A stretch of 64,000 bases of DNA, taken from NCBI GenBank assembly GCA_037179335.1, contig JAKZHN010000015.1, forward strand, positions 434,001 to 498,000. The letters are read 5' to 3'. Positions 45,087 to 56,900 of this stretch are shown in pieces. How positions within the stretch are numbered: the stretch's first letter is position 1; each line of letters starts with the position of its first letter. The position numbers and the translations under genes are program-made. A model generated the notes under the pieces. That model was not told the origin of the DNA. It ran no database searches and worked only from the letters and a program-made list of their open reading frames with translations. Source of the stretch: Cyclaneusma minus (lineage: Eukaryota > Ascomycota > Leotiomycetes > Marthamycetales > Marthamycetaceae).

Positions 45087-48000
45087 GGTGCTATTGCCTG
45101 CGACTGCCGCGACTCGACGCAGCACGAAATGTGATGGATTGTCAGACAGTGGCGATCAGCAAGGCACTTCCCACTGCATCACCCAGGGGATCGCATGGTG
45201 CAGGTGGAAGAAAAAAGCCGTGAGATACAAGCAGGAGGAAAGCAAGTGAGACATGATGCAGGATGCATTTGGTTGCTGAAGGCAAAGTTCGCGATGCTGA
45301 GGCACTGAGGTAATCTGGGGAGGAAGGCACGACTTATGCTGCTTCTCTTTTCGGAATCATTCGCAACTTAACTTGAATGCTCACCAGAATACATCTGAAA
45401 GTACAGTACATGTATTTTCTTAACTTGCACCAATTTCGTACGATGAGGAGATAAGAGATTTGTGTTCCTTACATAGGGGGGATCCAAAGCAACAATACAA
45501 CCGAAACAAGATGATATGCTCCCATGCTTCCCAGGAGACTTCCCGGGGCAGCATGGCAGCACGTGACAGAAGCTGTATTGTGGTTTGGGCCTCTGGCAGA
45601 TAGTCGTATGCTCAGCTGTTTTGCAGCTCACTTATGTATCATCCTGTCCATGTCGAGGAAGGACATGCTTCTTGTACTGCTTGCATGGCTCGGGCGAAGG
45701 GAAGGAGCGGTGAGATTATCAGAATGGCTCTCAAGAACCGTCCTTTCAACGGCATGACCAGCCCTGAAGAATATGCCCACTTTCCACCCTAGGTGTCGCC
45801 CGCATGAAAGAATTGTCACCTGAGTGTCGTGTTGCCTTGCCTCGGTGTGCCTCTTCATGCTGAGAGTTGGGATGGTCGTCGTCCGAGATTCGGGGAGAAG
45901 TCTAGGGGATGCTGTCATCCAGACATAAGTTCAGACCGAAGGTGGTCAGCCAATCAGAAGTTGAGGTTCTCACAATGCCAAAAGTAAATAAATAAACGTT
46001 ATACCAGCTGCAGCCCGCGCAAACGGCCCTCACACCTACATTTTGAGTAATTCTGTAGCTTCTGAGTGACTTCTAAATGACTATAACTATCCAAACAACC
46101 ATGGCTAGCTGTAAATTAAACTAAGCTTCAAAAGCCTCAATTTTGAAATTCGAGCTCAGGAGCCTTAATACCATTACCAAATTTAAGGTGGTCAAACCAC
46201 GGGGCAACGAGTGATGTAATAATGGATTGATTTGATTGGCTAAACCCCTCTCCTTCTGAATTGGGAATAGGGTCGCAGGAAATGGCGCTAGCAGACACTA
46301 AAAACGATCGCAAGTAGATTTGTGTTGTTCAGCTTCAAAATAATTTGTGAATCCAGGGTCGAGCCCCGGAGACCCCCTGCAGTATCAAGCATGCAGGCGA
46401 CCGGAAAAAGAACGAGGGAAATATTAATAATCAAGCCAGTCGGAAGACATGGCAACGGCCGAGGGGCGTATCTGGGTCAGTCGACTGTGGGTGTGCGATC
46501 ACGATTGGAAGCGGGAGTTCCAACGAATCCGGTCCGCTGGAGTGGAATGACCGGCTGGGTCGTTGGGGAAGCAAGCAAGTGGGAACTGGGGAGAATAAAG
46601 TATGCGCAGGCTTGAAAACCAGAGACCAAGACAAGGAGATGGGCATCGTATGGTCGATATCGAAGTTGACGTTCGCAAGACCTGTGCATGGCGGTGGTAC
46701 GGGAGCAGCTTGCCGTGAAAACGCTCGTACAGAGATATAAGATAGGTCGCGCCACAGGTGACAGCGCTAAGAGCACAGACCAATCAACGGTAGGATCGGG
46801 GTCTTGTTGGAGATGAAGGAATTAACTTTTGGACGTTGCCCACGAGGGTAAAGAGGAATAAGGCGAGCCAGTACGTAAAAACACAAGCTCCAGATTGTTG
46901 GTGTCATCCCACGCTGAGCGACCTATCAAGTCTGGTCAGCAGGCGAATGCCGTCTCGCAGCTGCCTCGTGAATAAGGAAATTCCTACATGTACTTAACGG
47001 CTTTTTCTCTTGGATGCATGAGGAATGCTGTCTGGCCTGCTTCCGCGACGCTGCCACGCAAAAGCAACATATGCCGCAGCTTGCCGCAGAACTTGAGGTT
47101 GGAAGCGCTATCAACGGCCTCTGCTGTGCATCCCCGGGAGAGCGTGCATACGTGCGAATGGCCACGGTCTTATGGCCAGAACCTGCATGTGCCGCTAAAG
47201 GCAAACTCTTAGGAGTGATGTCAGTCCCAGACCAACCATAGCCAAAGCCTGGAGGCTCATGTCTGAAGCTGAGGGGCAAAGCAGCAAGATCAGCCACTGC
47301 AGTCTCCAGATTATCAGATAGCAGATACGACACCGGATCGATGCGGGCGAAAGCAGAGGCCGCGTCTAGAATGCGATGCCAATCGGCCTGCGCGGAATTT
47401 GAATAGATGTAGACACAGCGACGAAGGATTGGTCGAGCTGGGAAAAGCGGGCAGCAGCCAGAGTCAATTGTGCTGTCATTTGGCTTGTCGCTGCTGATTG
47501 ACGCGCCTTCTGTCCCGCGTCCGCTGGCCTGCTTTAGCCTTTCGAGCACCACGATCAAGCCTTTTCGCGTAAATTGCTAGCGGCCCAACTGCGCTAGCGC
47601 GGGGGCTGCAGGCGCAGAGACTTCCTGGAGCTGCGTGGTGCCGTCTGGTGTGCGTGCTGAAATAAAGACCAGACCCCGCTCCCGCCCACTTCTGTTCCAA
47701 ACAACTACCACAACCTCTCAACTCCACTTCCGATCCCCCTCTTTGCGATCCTCGTGCTCGCAGTCCTTCAAACCTCTTCGATCGCACAGTCCTTTCTGTC
47801 GCTCGATCACCCGACTACCCTGCTCACCCGACTGCCTCGCCGCAAGACTCAAACGCCCAACCTCATACCCATCCAGTGTTCGTCTGCTTCCACAATGTGT
47901 ATCCTGAACTGCTTACCATCACCGGCGCTCGTCGCCGTCCTGCCTCTGCTCCCTTCCACTCGTCCTGTTCTGCCTCGAATGTACATTTCATTGTGTGATC

Positions 48001-48127
48001 CGTCCGTTGTTCTCAGTCAAATCCTGCTCTCTCAGCCTCCACGGCGATGGCCCTGTCTCTTGTGTGATGCGCGCGGAAATTGAGTCGTGCCCTGCCAGAT
48101 CTCGTTTACGAGAACCCTTCAGTCATC
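45087..48127. other. Long intergenic region, no gene supported
   Basis: About 3 kb between divergent genes. A 210-codon minus frame (46926-47558) and a 97-codon plus frame (46322-46615) are open, but neither shows domains, conserved motifs or splice sites. The last 450 bp before the RRM gene are CT rich (CCTC/TTCC), as in leaders of highly expressed fungal genes. Confidence 0.4.
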
Positions 48128-48872
48128 ATGTCCAAGCTCTTCATTGGGTAAGTCGCTCCCTTCCAACACTGGTCGGGTGAAGATACTAACCAGCATCCAG
48201 CGGCCTCGCATGGCACACCGATGAGAACACTCTCCGCCAGAAGTTCGAGGAGTTCGGTGCCGTTGAGGAAGCCGTAAGCACTCCTGCTCTGTCAGACTCG
48301 CGACTCTTCATGAGCTCACATCATTTCGAATAGGTTGTCGTCAAGGACCGCGACACTGGTCGCAGCCGTGGCTTCGGTTTCGTTCGTTTCTCTCAGGAGG
48401 CCGATGCCGACTCTGCCATTAACGCCATGAACAACATCGAGTATGTCTGATCCCGACCCTGCCTGCATCCATGGATCAAACTGACCCTCCTTTAGGTTCG
48501 ATGGCCGCACCATCCGTGTCGACAAGGCCTCTGAGCGTGGCGCCGGCGGCGGTGGAGGAGGAGGCTTCAGCCGTGGTGGTGGTGGTGGCGGCTACTCTGG
48601 CGGTGGCCGTGGTGGAGGCTACTCTCAGGGTGGTGGAGGAGGATACGGTGGTGGCCGCGACGGAGGCTACTCTCAGGGTGGCCGTGACGGTGGCTACTCT
48701 CAGGGTGGCGGCGGCTACTCCCAGGGAGGTGGTGGTGGATACGGCGGCGGACAAGGTAATTGAGCTCAACCTGGTACAAAATCGAGAAATATTCTGACCA
48801 AGATTTTCAGGCTACTCCGGCGGAGGTGGCGGTGGCTACGAACAGGCCCAGCAAGGAGGTGGACGTTGGTAA
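48128..48872 (+). CDS. Glycine-rich RRM RNA-binding protein
   Basis: Five exons: 48128-48147, 48201-48273, 48334-48440, 48496-48755, 48811-48872; 173 residues. A single canonical RRM covers residues 3-80: RNP2 KLFIGGL, then HTDENTLRQKFEEFG, and RNP1 RGFGFVRF. The tail is Gly/Tyr/Ser/Gln rich with repeated GGYSQGG, ending GGGRW. This is the layout of small glycine-rich RNA-binding proteins that act in pre-mRNA processing, cold/stress response and RNA chaperoning, and whose tails drive condensation. The first exon encodes only seven residues, a gene structure common to fungal members. All introns obey GT-AG with short lengths (53, 60, 55 and 55 nt). Confidence 0.93.
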
Positions 48873-49388
48873 ACAATGTCGCCTCGGTCCCAATCTTCGA
48901 TCATGCACGCTCACGTACGTCAAATGAGGAAAACTGAGGTCGTTAGGGTTGCTGCAGCAAATGGTTAATTTGGAGGTGGCTCAGCGGGGGTATCAAGGAC
49001 TGATCATGATGCCTCTGGGCCGCCGGCATGGTCTCTGGATGCGAAACGAATACCTCAGCAAGCTTAACGCTTTGAACAGTTCGGAGTTGGGGGAGTTTCC
49101 TACCTGGCTCTATTCACAACGGCAGTATGGAACGCTGGGTCTCACTGCAACGGGTCTTCTCTTTTGTCTCTCACGCATCTTCGCAGTGGATCTCTTGACA
49201 CCAACGATCTCTGATCAACTGGTTTCTTTGTTTCTTCGCTTCTAAGCAGATTGCGCTTCACGCTTTCCGTATGGAAGAAAATCAAGGGGGAACAATCGAT
49301 GCGTTTACACACCGTCTACTTGTCTGTGTTCTCGTGCTCTGTGATACGTACCTCCCAAAAGTTCCACAAGCAAACACCGGCCACGCGT

Positions 49389-50467
49389 CTACTTCTCCAT
49401 CTCCTCTTGTTCGTCAATGCTCCCTACCTTCTGCAGCTCTGCCCCAACTGCCTTACTAGTGATTTCTTCCGGCGCCCTTCCCATCCCAGCTGCCTCAAGC
49501 GCTCTAACCCTATCCGCCAAGTCCTTAACATGGCCATCCCCACTCTCCGGACTCAGCTCATCCAGCGCCCTACCAAGCTCCAACAAATAATCCTTATTCA
49601 AGCCACTCGGCCCCCTACTCCGCCAAATATGCTCGGCCAGTTTTTGCGGCTCCTGCGGTCCCGTAAACTGCTCATTATCCGGCGTGCCGATATAAACCAG
49701 CGTTTGTATGGAAGCTGAACCGTCGGCGGGATGGAAGGGCGTGTAGTGGATTGTGTAGCCGTTGATCTCGCGGATATCCAAGTACTGTTTTGTTTCTTCG
49801 ACTTTGTCTGCGCGGATGCGATAGGCTGTTCCCCAGACCTTGTTGGAGGAGTGGGAGGAGTGTGGGTCGGAGAGGGTGTTGTAGAAGGAGCGGGCGATGA
49901 GGGTTACGACGCGGCCGGGGGAGGAGGGGGTGCCGCGGTGGTCTTCGCTGGGGGGGTGTTAGCGCGGGATATGCGTTTGATCGGTTTGATGGTTTTCGGA
50001 GACAGAGGTTGGCTTTGGAGATGCCAGAAGCTTTCGAGGGGATGGGACGGACCTCGCCTGGATTATAAAGAGCTTCTATCAGCCTCTCAATGCTTCTTTG
50101 ACCGGCTTTTCAATGGGCTGCTTCGAGGAGGCTACGAACCTGCCAGAAACGGCGCACGTAGCCTGTCACGTAGCCGGGTATCCTCCTGTCTGCATTGCGG
50201 GAGGGCGATCAGCACTCGATTGCTAGAATTCCTCTATTTTTTTTAGGATCTTGGTGTCTTCATAGGTATCTGAAAAGGCGGTCATGTACCGAAATGGGGC
50301 GGAGGCTTCCAGATGAGACTGCTGCGGCGGATGTCAGTGAATTTTGCAAGCAGAGGGGTCCAGTGGAATGGATAGGGGTTTTGGTTCTGGGGGCTTGAGA
50401 CGAGGATGAGGCCTTACCCGTATCCGAAAAGCCAGAATTCGGATGAACTGTCTGCGGTTTCGGCCAT
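49389..50467 (-). CDS. ChaC-like gamma-glutamylcyclotransferase
   Basis: Minus-strand exons: 50467-50418, 50321-50290, 50189-50140 and about 49947-49389. The first three join to FGYGSLIWKPPPHFD then PGYVTGYVRRFWQ, the diagnostic start of the ChaC fold. Exon 4 reads EDHRGTPSSPGRVVTLI, VWGTAYRI and YLDIREINGY, whose Glu corresponds to the catalytic acid of the family. ChaC proteins degrade glutathione to 5-oxoproline and Cys-Gly in the cytosol. The exon 3/exon 4 junction does not keep phase with simple GT-AG sites (intron about 190 nt), so a tiny missed exon, a non-canonical site or a small indel is likely there. The C-terminus is about 60 residues longer than the core and ends in acidic Glu/Gln. 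Confidence 0.85.
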
Positions 50468-51092
50468 GGTGGGAAGAATAATGGGGGGTGTGAGAGGGGG
50501 GTGAGGTGAGGTGGTGAAGGGGGTTTTTCAATTGGGATGATTTGCCCCGCGGAATAGCTTGACGCCAGGGGTTTTCTGGTGGGGACTTTTGGGTTTGACT
50601 CTACTCTGGGGCTGGATATCAGGGGCTTCTTAGAGAAACGTAAACTTGTACTTCACACTTTGAGTAGACAATAATTCTGAGAGGATTTTCAAATTCAATA
50701 TCGGAATAGTAGACGCATTGGAGAGTCTGAGTAGTGGGGTGGGACAAAGGCGCAGTCGCTGAGCCTCGGGGCGTCACTTGGAAGCCTCAAACTCAACCCC
50801 TCGGCGAATATGCGTTGTTCGCTGCATCCCCTGATCGAAGTCTTTCGTTTGCGACTTAGTATTACTTAGTATATATTTGCGCGCCTGGCCGCCGAATTCC
50901 TCCTGCTGCGCACATCGCCAAGCGGTTCCTTCACTTGAGAGGCTGCAGTTGAGGCGATCCGGTGACGCGCGCCCGACTAGGCTTCAAAAAAGATTGGCAC
51001 TGCCTCAAGACTGGACACCATATAAAGGACCTCAGTCGCCCCGATCCTCCCTTCCACACGCGCGCTGTTCCCTACGGTTATATAAGCTCCAA

Positions 51093-52168
51093 ATGGCGTA
51101 CAACAGATCCTTCAATCCCGATGCGCTTCCAGCGTATGTTCAAGTCGATGCCCCGCGCTCCCCCTGAGCTCCCACTTGCCAAATGCTAACTCCATTCCGC
51201 ACCACAGCTTCGCCGAGCCTGAGCGCGTATGTGAATCACCTCCTTTGTGTCTCGAATGACTTTTGACAGTGTTTGCTAGAAAAACACCGGCCCGCCGGCG
51301 ACGCAAACTTCGTTCCCTCCTCGTCATGATTCCCACTCTGCGCCGGTCCAGCAGGCAAACTACAACCAGCAGTATAACAAACCTCAACCTCCCATTCCGC
51401 CTCCCCAGGAAAACCATAGAAAGAATACTTTTGGGCATCCGCAGCAGGGCGGAAGACTGAGCCCAGCTATGCAGCCGCCGGGAAATTATGGCTACGGCAC
51501 TCCGACCCCTGGAAATAGGCCTCCTCCTCTCCAGAGCGGCGGTCGCCCTGCTCCCGTCTCACGACCTCCCCCTTCTCCTGCCCCGGGCAGCCATGCCAGC
51601 GATCCAGCTCTGCTGCCTCTGTTCCGCGCTGTAGACAAAGATGGTATGTCTCGCCAGTAACCCAATCAGCGTATCAATGACAGCAAGATCTAACAATTTA
51701 TCCCCAGGCTCCGGCCAGCTCACCGAAAACGAACTCCGCGCCGCCCTCGTCAACGGCGACTGGTCCAACTTCGACCCCCACACCGTGCGCATGATGATCC
51801 GCATGTTCGACACCGACCGCTCGGGCAGCATCAACTTCGACGAGTTCTGCGGCCTCTGGTCCTTCCTCGCCTCCTGGCGCACGCTCTTCGATCGCTTCGA
51901 CGTCGACCGCTCGGGCAACATTTCCCTCGACGAATACACAAACGCCCTGGTGGCTTTTGGATACCGCCTCTCTCCGCACTTCACCGAAAGCATGTTTCGC
52001 CAATACGACAAGCGCGGCGAGGGCGCCATCTCGTTCGATTTGTTCGTGCAGAGCTGCATTAGTCTGAAGCGCATGACGGATGTGTTTAAGAAGTATGACG
52101 ATGATCGCGATGGGTATATTACGCTGAGCTTTGAGGACTTCCTGATGGAGATTATTAGGCAGAAGTGA
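51093..52168 (+). CDS. Penta-EF-hand calcium-binding protein (ALG-2/PEF1 type)
   Basis: Four exons, 51093-51133, 51208-51226 (19 nt), 51280-51643 and 51708-52168, give 294 residues. The N-terminal 120 residues are Pro/Gln/Gly rich, typical of the sorcin/ALG-2 group. EF-hands follow: DKDGSGQLTENE (loop 1), DTDRSGSINFDE (loop 2), DVDRSGNISLDE (loop 3), a degenerate fourth hand (DKRGEGAISFD) and DDDRDGYITLSFED (fifth, used for dimerisation). PEF proteins bind partners at ER exit sites, ESCRT and membranes in a calcium-dependent manner; the yeast homologue Pef1 acts in polar growth. Ligand positions are intact in loops 1-3. Confidence 0.93.
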
Positions 52169-53297
52169 GCGGTCTGAATGCAATGCTTTGCGCGCGCGTT
52201 GCTTTGGTTGTTTCTGGGGATTGAGGTCTGCGTTTGGGGAGTGGTCGTGGGGGTGGTGTTGCTTTCAAGCTATATATATGTGCTTTGTGTACAGTTGTGT
52301 TGAGATGATTTCTGTGGTCTAGGAGATAATGAGATACCCCCTCCGCGTCAACGCACAATAGAACATCGAAGGACTTTTCTAAAAGGCGTGGATTTCATAA
52401 ACGGACGGTGATGTTTGCGAGGATTTGCACTGGCGATTTGAACTTCCGACCAGGGGAGTTCATTAGGGAGGTAAGTTGTGATATTTGCTTGTCAGTCGAA
52501 CGATCTATGACCCCTCTAGCCCAACTCGTTCGTGGTGGCAATTTTGTGCTCGACTAGGACTTTGAAATTGAATATTCATAATACCGAGTTTTCGAAGGTC
52601 AAGGACCAAGGTGAGAATTGTGAGAATTGTCATCATGAGCCTACAGTGCTAAAGCTTATTTCTGCGTCTGTGCTAAGTCTAACACAGGTAGAATAGCGAC
52701 AGTACTTTTACAGCGCGGGACTTATATACAAACACCATGCTTACATGGTAGACTTTGCGAGCATGCGATCTTGCGATGCATTCAGAAATGTACATAAACC
52801 AGCCGCCGTGGCCCCCTGGAGTTTTGGCTAAACGGAGCAATATATCTGTTACACCCGCGCGAGCCGCCTCTCTACGACCAACTGCCATGTGTCTTTTCCC
52901 ACGACCTGCAAACCAAAGCTAGTAGAACTCAAGCAGCAGCTGGGGCATTTACAAGCTTCATATCGAGACTCTCCGTCACTGACCGGTCTTCTCAATTCTT
53001 CTCATCTGATGTTACCATCTCATAGTTCAGGTACCTTACACCAAACCACCCCGCCACCAGCTCACCGCATCCGCGAATCCGCACCACGTGCCCCCCCAAA
53101 ACCTGACAGATCGCTTTCCCCCTTCCCATCAGCCCATCAGATCACCACCCCCGCGTCTCCTTGTTCTCCCACCTCCAAGCATCCTGGAAACTGGCTTGTC
53201 GCTCTTAAAACCAGCTCTCAAAAGCTCTACCTCTCCCCATCTTTCATGAAGCTCACGCAATCCCCCAAAAAAGCTCGCACCACTGGGCATTCATTCG
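52169..53297. other. Intergenic, no gene supported
   Basis: 3' flank of the EF-hand gene and upstream region of the UstYa-like gene. A 139-codon plus-strand frame (52889-53308) is Ser/Pro rich, lacks any domain and overlaps the start of the next gene; I treat it as leader sequence. Confidence 0.45.
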
Positions 53298-54338
53298 ATG
53301 CCGTCTGAGGCTTCTGCGACTTATGCGTCTTTGTATGGGGATGAGGAGGAGGATGGGGAAGACTACGGAAATGCGGGTACGGCGGCGTTGAGGGAGAGAA
53401 ATGGACGGAATGGGGGGCCTGGGAGGAGGGATGGACGGTGTTATGAAAAGAGGTTTTTGGTGAGCTTGGTGTTTAATGTTGTGGCTGTGGTGTTTTTTGT
53501 GGGGTTGGTGGTGGTGAGGAGTCCGGTTGGGGGAGAGGGTGGTGCTGGGGTTCCAGTTGGCGTTAGTGGGACGGAGGTTGAGGAGGAGGGGTGGGAGAGA
53601 GTATGTGAGTTTACCTAGGTACCTATGGTTTCACGGGGGTGGAGATGGAAGGGGAGAACGAGGGTGGGGGGCCACTGGGGGCGCAGACAGGCTAGGAGTT
53701 GGCTTGGTGGACGGAATAGGGGCGTGAGGAGGAGAAGGGAAATGTGAGAAGGATGAATGCTAATCAATTGACAGTTCCGCACAACGTGCCGGTCACATTT
53801 GAGCCTGATGAGCGGTTTGAGAATCTGAGTGCGATAACAAGGGACAACGACCCATGGAAACAATTGATACCCCGTACGCCTTTCTCCCTACCCTCTCCTC
53901 CAAAGTTCCCTTTTCCCCAAATCTGCGAATTCGGGAGTTAGGCTGACAAACCAAGCAGTGGGACGAGGTTTCGTCCAATTTCCAACCTCAGACGGCGATT
54001 TCGATTCCATTGAAACACCCGAAGGCAAATACAGCATCTCGCTCTACCACCAACTGCACTGCCTATCCTGGATCTCGCACGCGCTCGCTGCATACGGTGC
54101 AGGACGTTTGAACCAGTACACGCAACTAGATCATCTGGGGCATTGTGTTGATTATCTGAGACGGGGTGTTATGTGTGCTGGAGATGTGGCTTTGGAGCCA
54201 GTTCGGGAGATGGAGATGGGAGAGAGGGGGAGTGATGGGATTCATACGGTGAGTGGATGGGGGACGATGCATGTTTGTAGGGATTGGGGGAAGATTTGGG
54301 AATGGGCGGAGGGGGGGAGGTATAAGGATGTTGATTAG
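53298..54338 (+). CDS. UstYa/DUF3328 family membrane protein
   Basis: The last exon (53959-54338) carries both hallmarks of the family: YHQLHCLSWI (H-x-x-H-C) and LDHLGHCVDYLRRGVMCAGD (H-x-x-H-C followed by L-R-x-x-x-M-C-x-x-D). The preceding exon ends at 53873 (VPVTFEPDERF, RDNDPW). The first exon from 53298 has an acidic start (YGDEEEDGED), a cationic stretch and one membrane span (FLVSLVFNVVAVVFFVGLVVV). UstYa-like proteins oxidise or cyclise ribosomal peptides (ustiloxin, phomopsin, cyclochlorotine pathways). No precursor peptide gene, tyrosinase or other pathway gene is visible in the neighbourhood. The junction of exons 1 and 2 (between about 53600 and 53770) is unresolved: GT and AG sites are present but no pair keeps phase. 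Confidence 0.82.
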
Positions 54339-56900
54339 GGGGTCGTGTTTGCGTTAGAACAGCCAAAAGAAGGCGCAGAGCACAAAAAGAACGGAAGGGG
54401 CAGAAAACAGAAAGAGACAAAGAGCGAATTCGATTCGATTTCTGAGGGTAGCAAACTTCCAAAACTCCAAGCGCAAGCGTCTAAGTAGACGTCTTCTCAT
54501 CCCGTGTCGTACAGCAGAAATAGCCCACTTACAGACAGATATCACTCAGTACCTATAGCCCAAGTCTCAACTGCTCTCTCAAACCATTCTAGAACCAACG
54601 GCACACCACTTACCAGCGATCTACCATCCATTCCCAGCGCCCACCCGCCCGCGTCTTGTAGGATTTCCATCCCAATGCAACATCAACGCGTTCCGGATCG
54701 TCACCCCTCCGCTCCCACGAGCCTCGCGAACAGGGAGTGGACCGTTCACAACTTCCTATTCCAGGCCTTGCCGCCAGGCGCCTCGCTAGAATTTCTACCA
54801 GATATCAATGGTGATGTATCGTTCTTCATGCTGTATTCTGCGCCACTTTTGCCCAGGTCGTCTGATGGGCAGAGCATTCACCATGGAATAGCACCAACAT
54901 CTTGCATATGGCGAAACGGAGTGGCTGGCTTTCGCATCGTCAATCGCAGGCAGTGTGGAGATTGAAAAATAATATGTGGTATTGTGCTTGCGGCGTGCTT
55001 TAGCGATTCTCCAGGATGCCGTATCTGAGATCGGCGAGGTGGTGTGGCTGGCCTGTTACTTGTCAGGCCTGTCACAGTTAGAGATCCGTGGGGGTTGCAG
55101 ATATGGTCTGTCAAGATCGATTGCCGGTACACGGTATGCATCACTTTTCGCACAGACGATGCAAGTCGCTTTTGCTTTGGGAATGCGAAGTTGTTGAGGA
55201 TTTTGGGGTGTATGCAAATTCGAGGATGTGTTGCTTGGGCTGCAATGCATCGATGCGATACAGATTGGTGTGTTGTAAGGTTGAGGTGATGAGAATGAAT
55301 ATGGTGCATTGCGCGGCTTCCATTAGAGTCTGGAAATTCCCCTGCCCATAGAAACCCCTGGGAATTCGTTTCTAGATACGGCCGGATGGCCATGCTGTGC
55401 TACATATGGCGAAAACCAGTGGCTTGCATGTTTTTCATATCGGTCGGGCTCGGTGTTTGGGAGGACGGCAGGGCTTGTGTTCATCGGTGTGATGATATAC
55501 GGTACAGGTAGGACGAAGGAACGGCTGTGCCGTTTTGGTCGTGCAGACTGTATCGCATTCACACCACACTTAGAGGATTGTGTTGGGTCCGAGGCTAACA
55601 GCTGCAAGACCCTGTTCCAAATCCTTCGAGAACTTACGTCTCGTTTTCCATACTGCGGGCGCGGCTCGGCCAAGATCACAGAAAGAGTATAGGGTTCCGG
55701 GGCAGCCATTTGCCTATCTGATTCTGGCGATTGGCGCCCAATGGTTACATGGTATAGGTGACCGACCTTAGGACATAAGTTATTCCAGAATCCAGCAAAC
55801 GCCATTGCCGCGGATGCCCACGTAGGCGGTGCTATATTCTGCGCCCAGTGCGTAGTGCGTAATTTGAATTACCGAATATAACTCACTATGCAAGCTATAG
55901 CCCTTCTCTCACTAAGATCTTCGTATCAGTAGGCGAAAGGCGACCTCCGCCCCCTCGGATGTCGGCCAGAAACCCTGTTTTTTGAGGCTGGAAGCTGCAG
56001 TAGTTGGTGAACTCGAGTTACAGAAATGTTGCAGAAAGAGCGTGCGCTCGGATCTGGTACCGAGGGATTGGAACTGACAGGTCTGAGAGTATGGCTGTGT
56101 TGCTGACTGTGCGGGAGCCTTGGACTTCGTCTGCAGCTGGTGAATAGTGGCCCGGGAAGATGGCGCCTTGGTAACGGTTTGCAGAATGTAGTCTGTGTTG
56201 TTGCTAAGATTGGATAGTGACTCGCAAGTGCAACTTGATGAAGTCCAACAACTTCACCTGGCAGATCGGCTGAAGTATCTCCCTTTGAAACTTGACCGAG
56301 GTAAGCAAGACCATGTTGATTTGAAGGGGTTGAAATGGGTTGTTATGGTCGGTTCTAGGTATTAGAATATGCTCTCCTTCTTTCAGCAATCTTCAGATGC
56401 TTCTAACATCACCTCTAGCGCTTGAAACCGAGGTCAGGAAATGACGTTCTCAGTTCTCACGCTCCTTTCGTCTGAACCTTGATAGCATTGGCAATCATAT
56501 CAGAATGCTTCTTAAACATCTCCCGGCAGTACTCCACCACTTTCGACCTTATAAATCCCCTGTCTTAGACATTGCCCCTGACGCATGTCAATCCTCTGTG
56601 TCCTCCTTGGTAGTAGTTGCAGCCGCGTCCGAACGGGCCGACTTTTGATATCTCCCTATGACTCCCTGAAGTCCCAGCCGTAACGCCCTCGAGCAGGCCC
56701 AAAGTCTCTCAGATAACTCCAAGTGTGCAGTATACCACGGATACGTTCCTCCAAAACACCGCCCGCTCAAAAGCAGTTTCCAAATGCCAAATATACCTGG
56801 GTTCTCGAAGTCCCGCCATATGTTTGTTGTCCGCGAACCATATAATAATCCCCCTTCCTTTCCTAACACGGATGCCATATATCTCTTAAGCGCCAATCAC
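54339..56900. other. Intergenic, no gene supported
   Basis: Open frames of 150-170 codons exist on both strands (54504-54965 plus; 54878-55393 and 55323-55805 minus), overlapping each other. None shows domain motifs or splice structure, and they look like chance frames in GC-balanced DNA. No RNA gene seen. Confidence 0.4.

Noticed and set aside
46926..47558. 210-codon minus-strand open frame
   Set aside because: No domain, odd composition, no splice sites; likely a chance frame in GC-balanced DNA.
48471..48797. Long frames on both strands (Val/Ala and Thr/Ser rich) over the RRM gene
   Set aside because: Shadows of the glycine-rich repeat of the true exon 4.
54878..55805. Overlapping minus-strand frames of 171 and 160 codons
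   Set aside because: They overlap plus-strand frames of similar length and show no motif.
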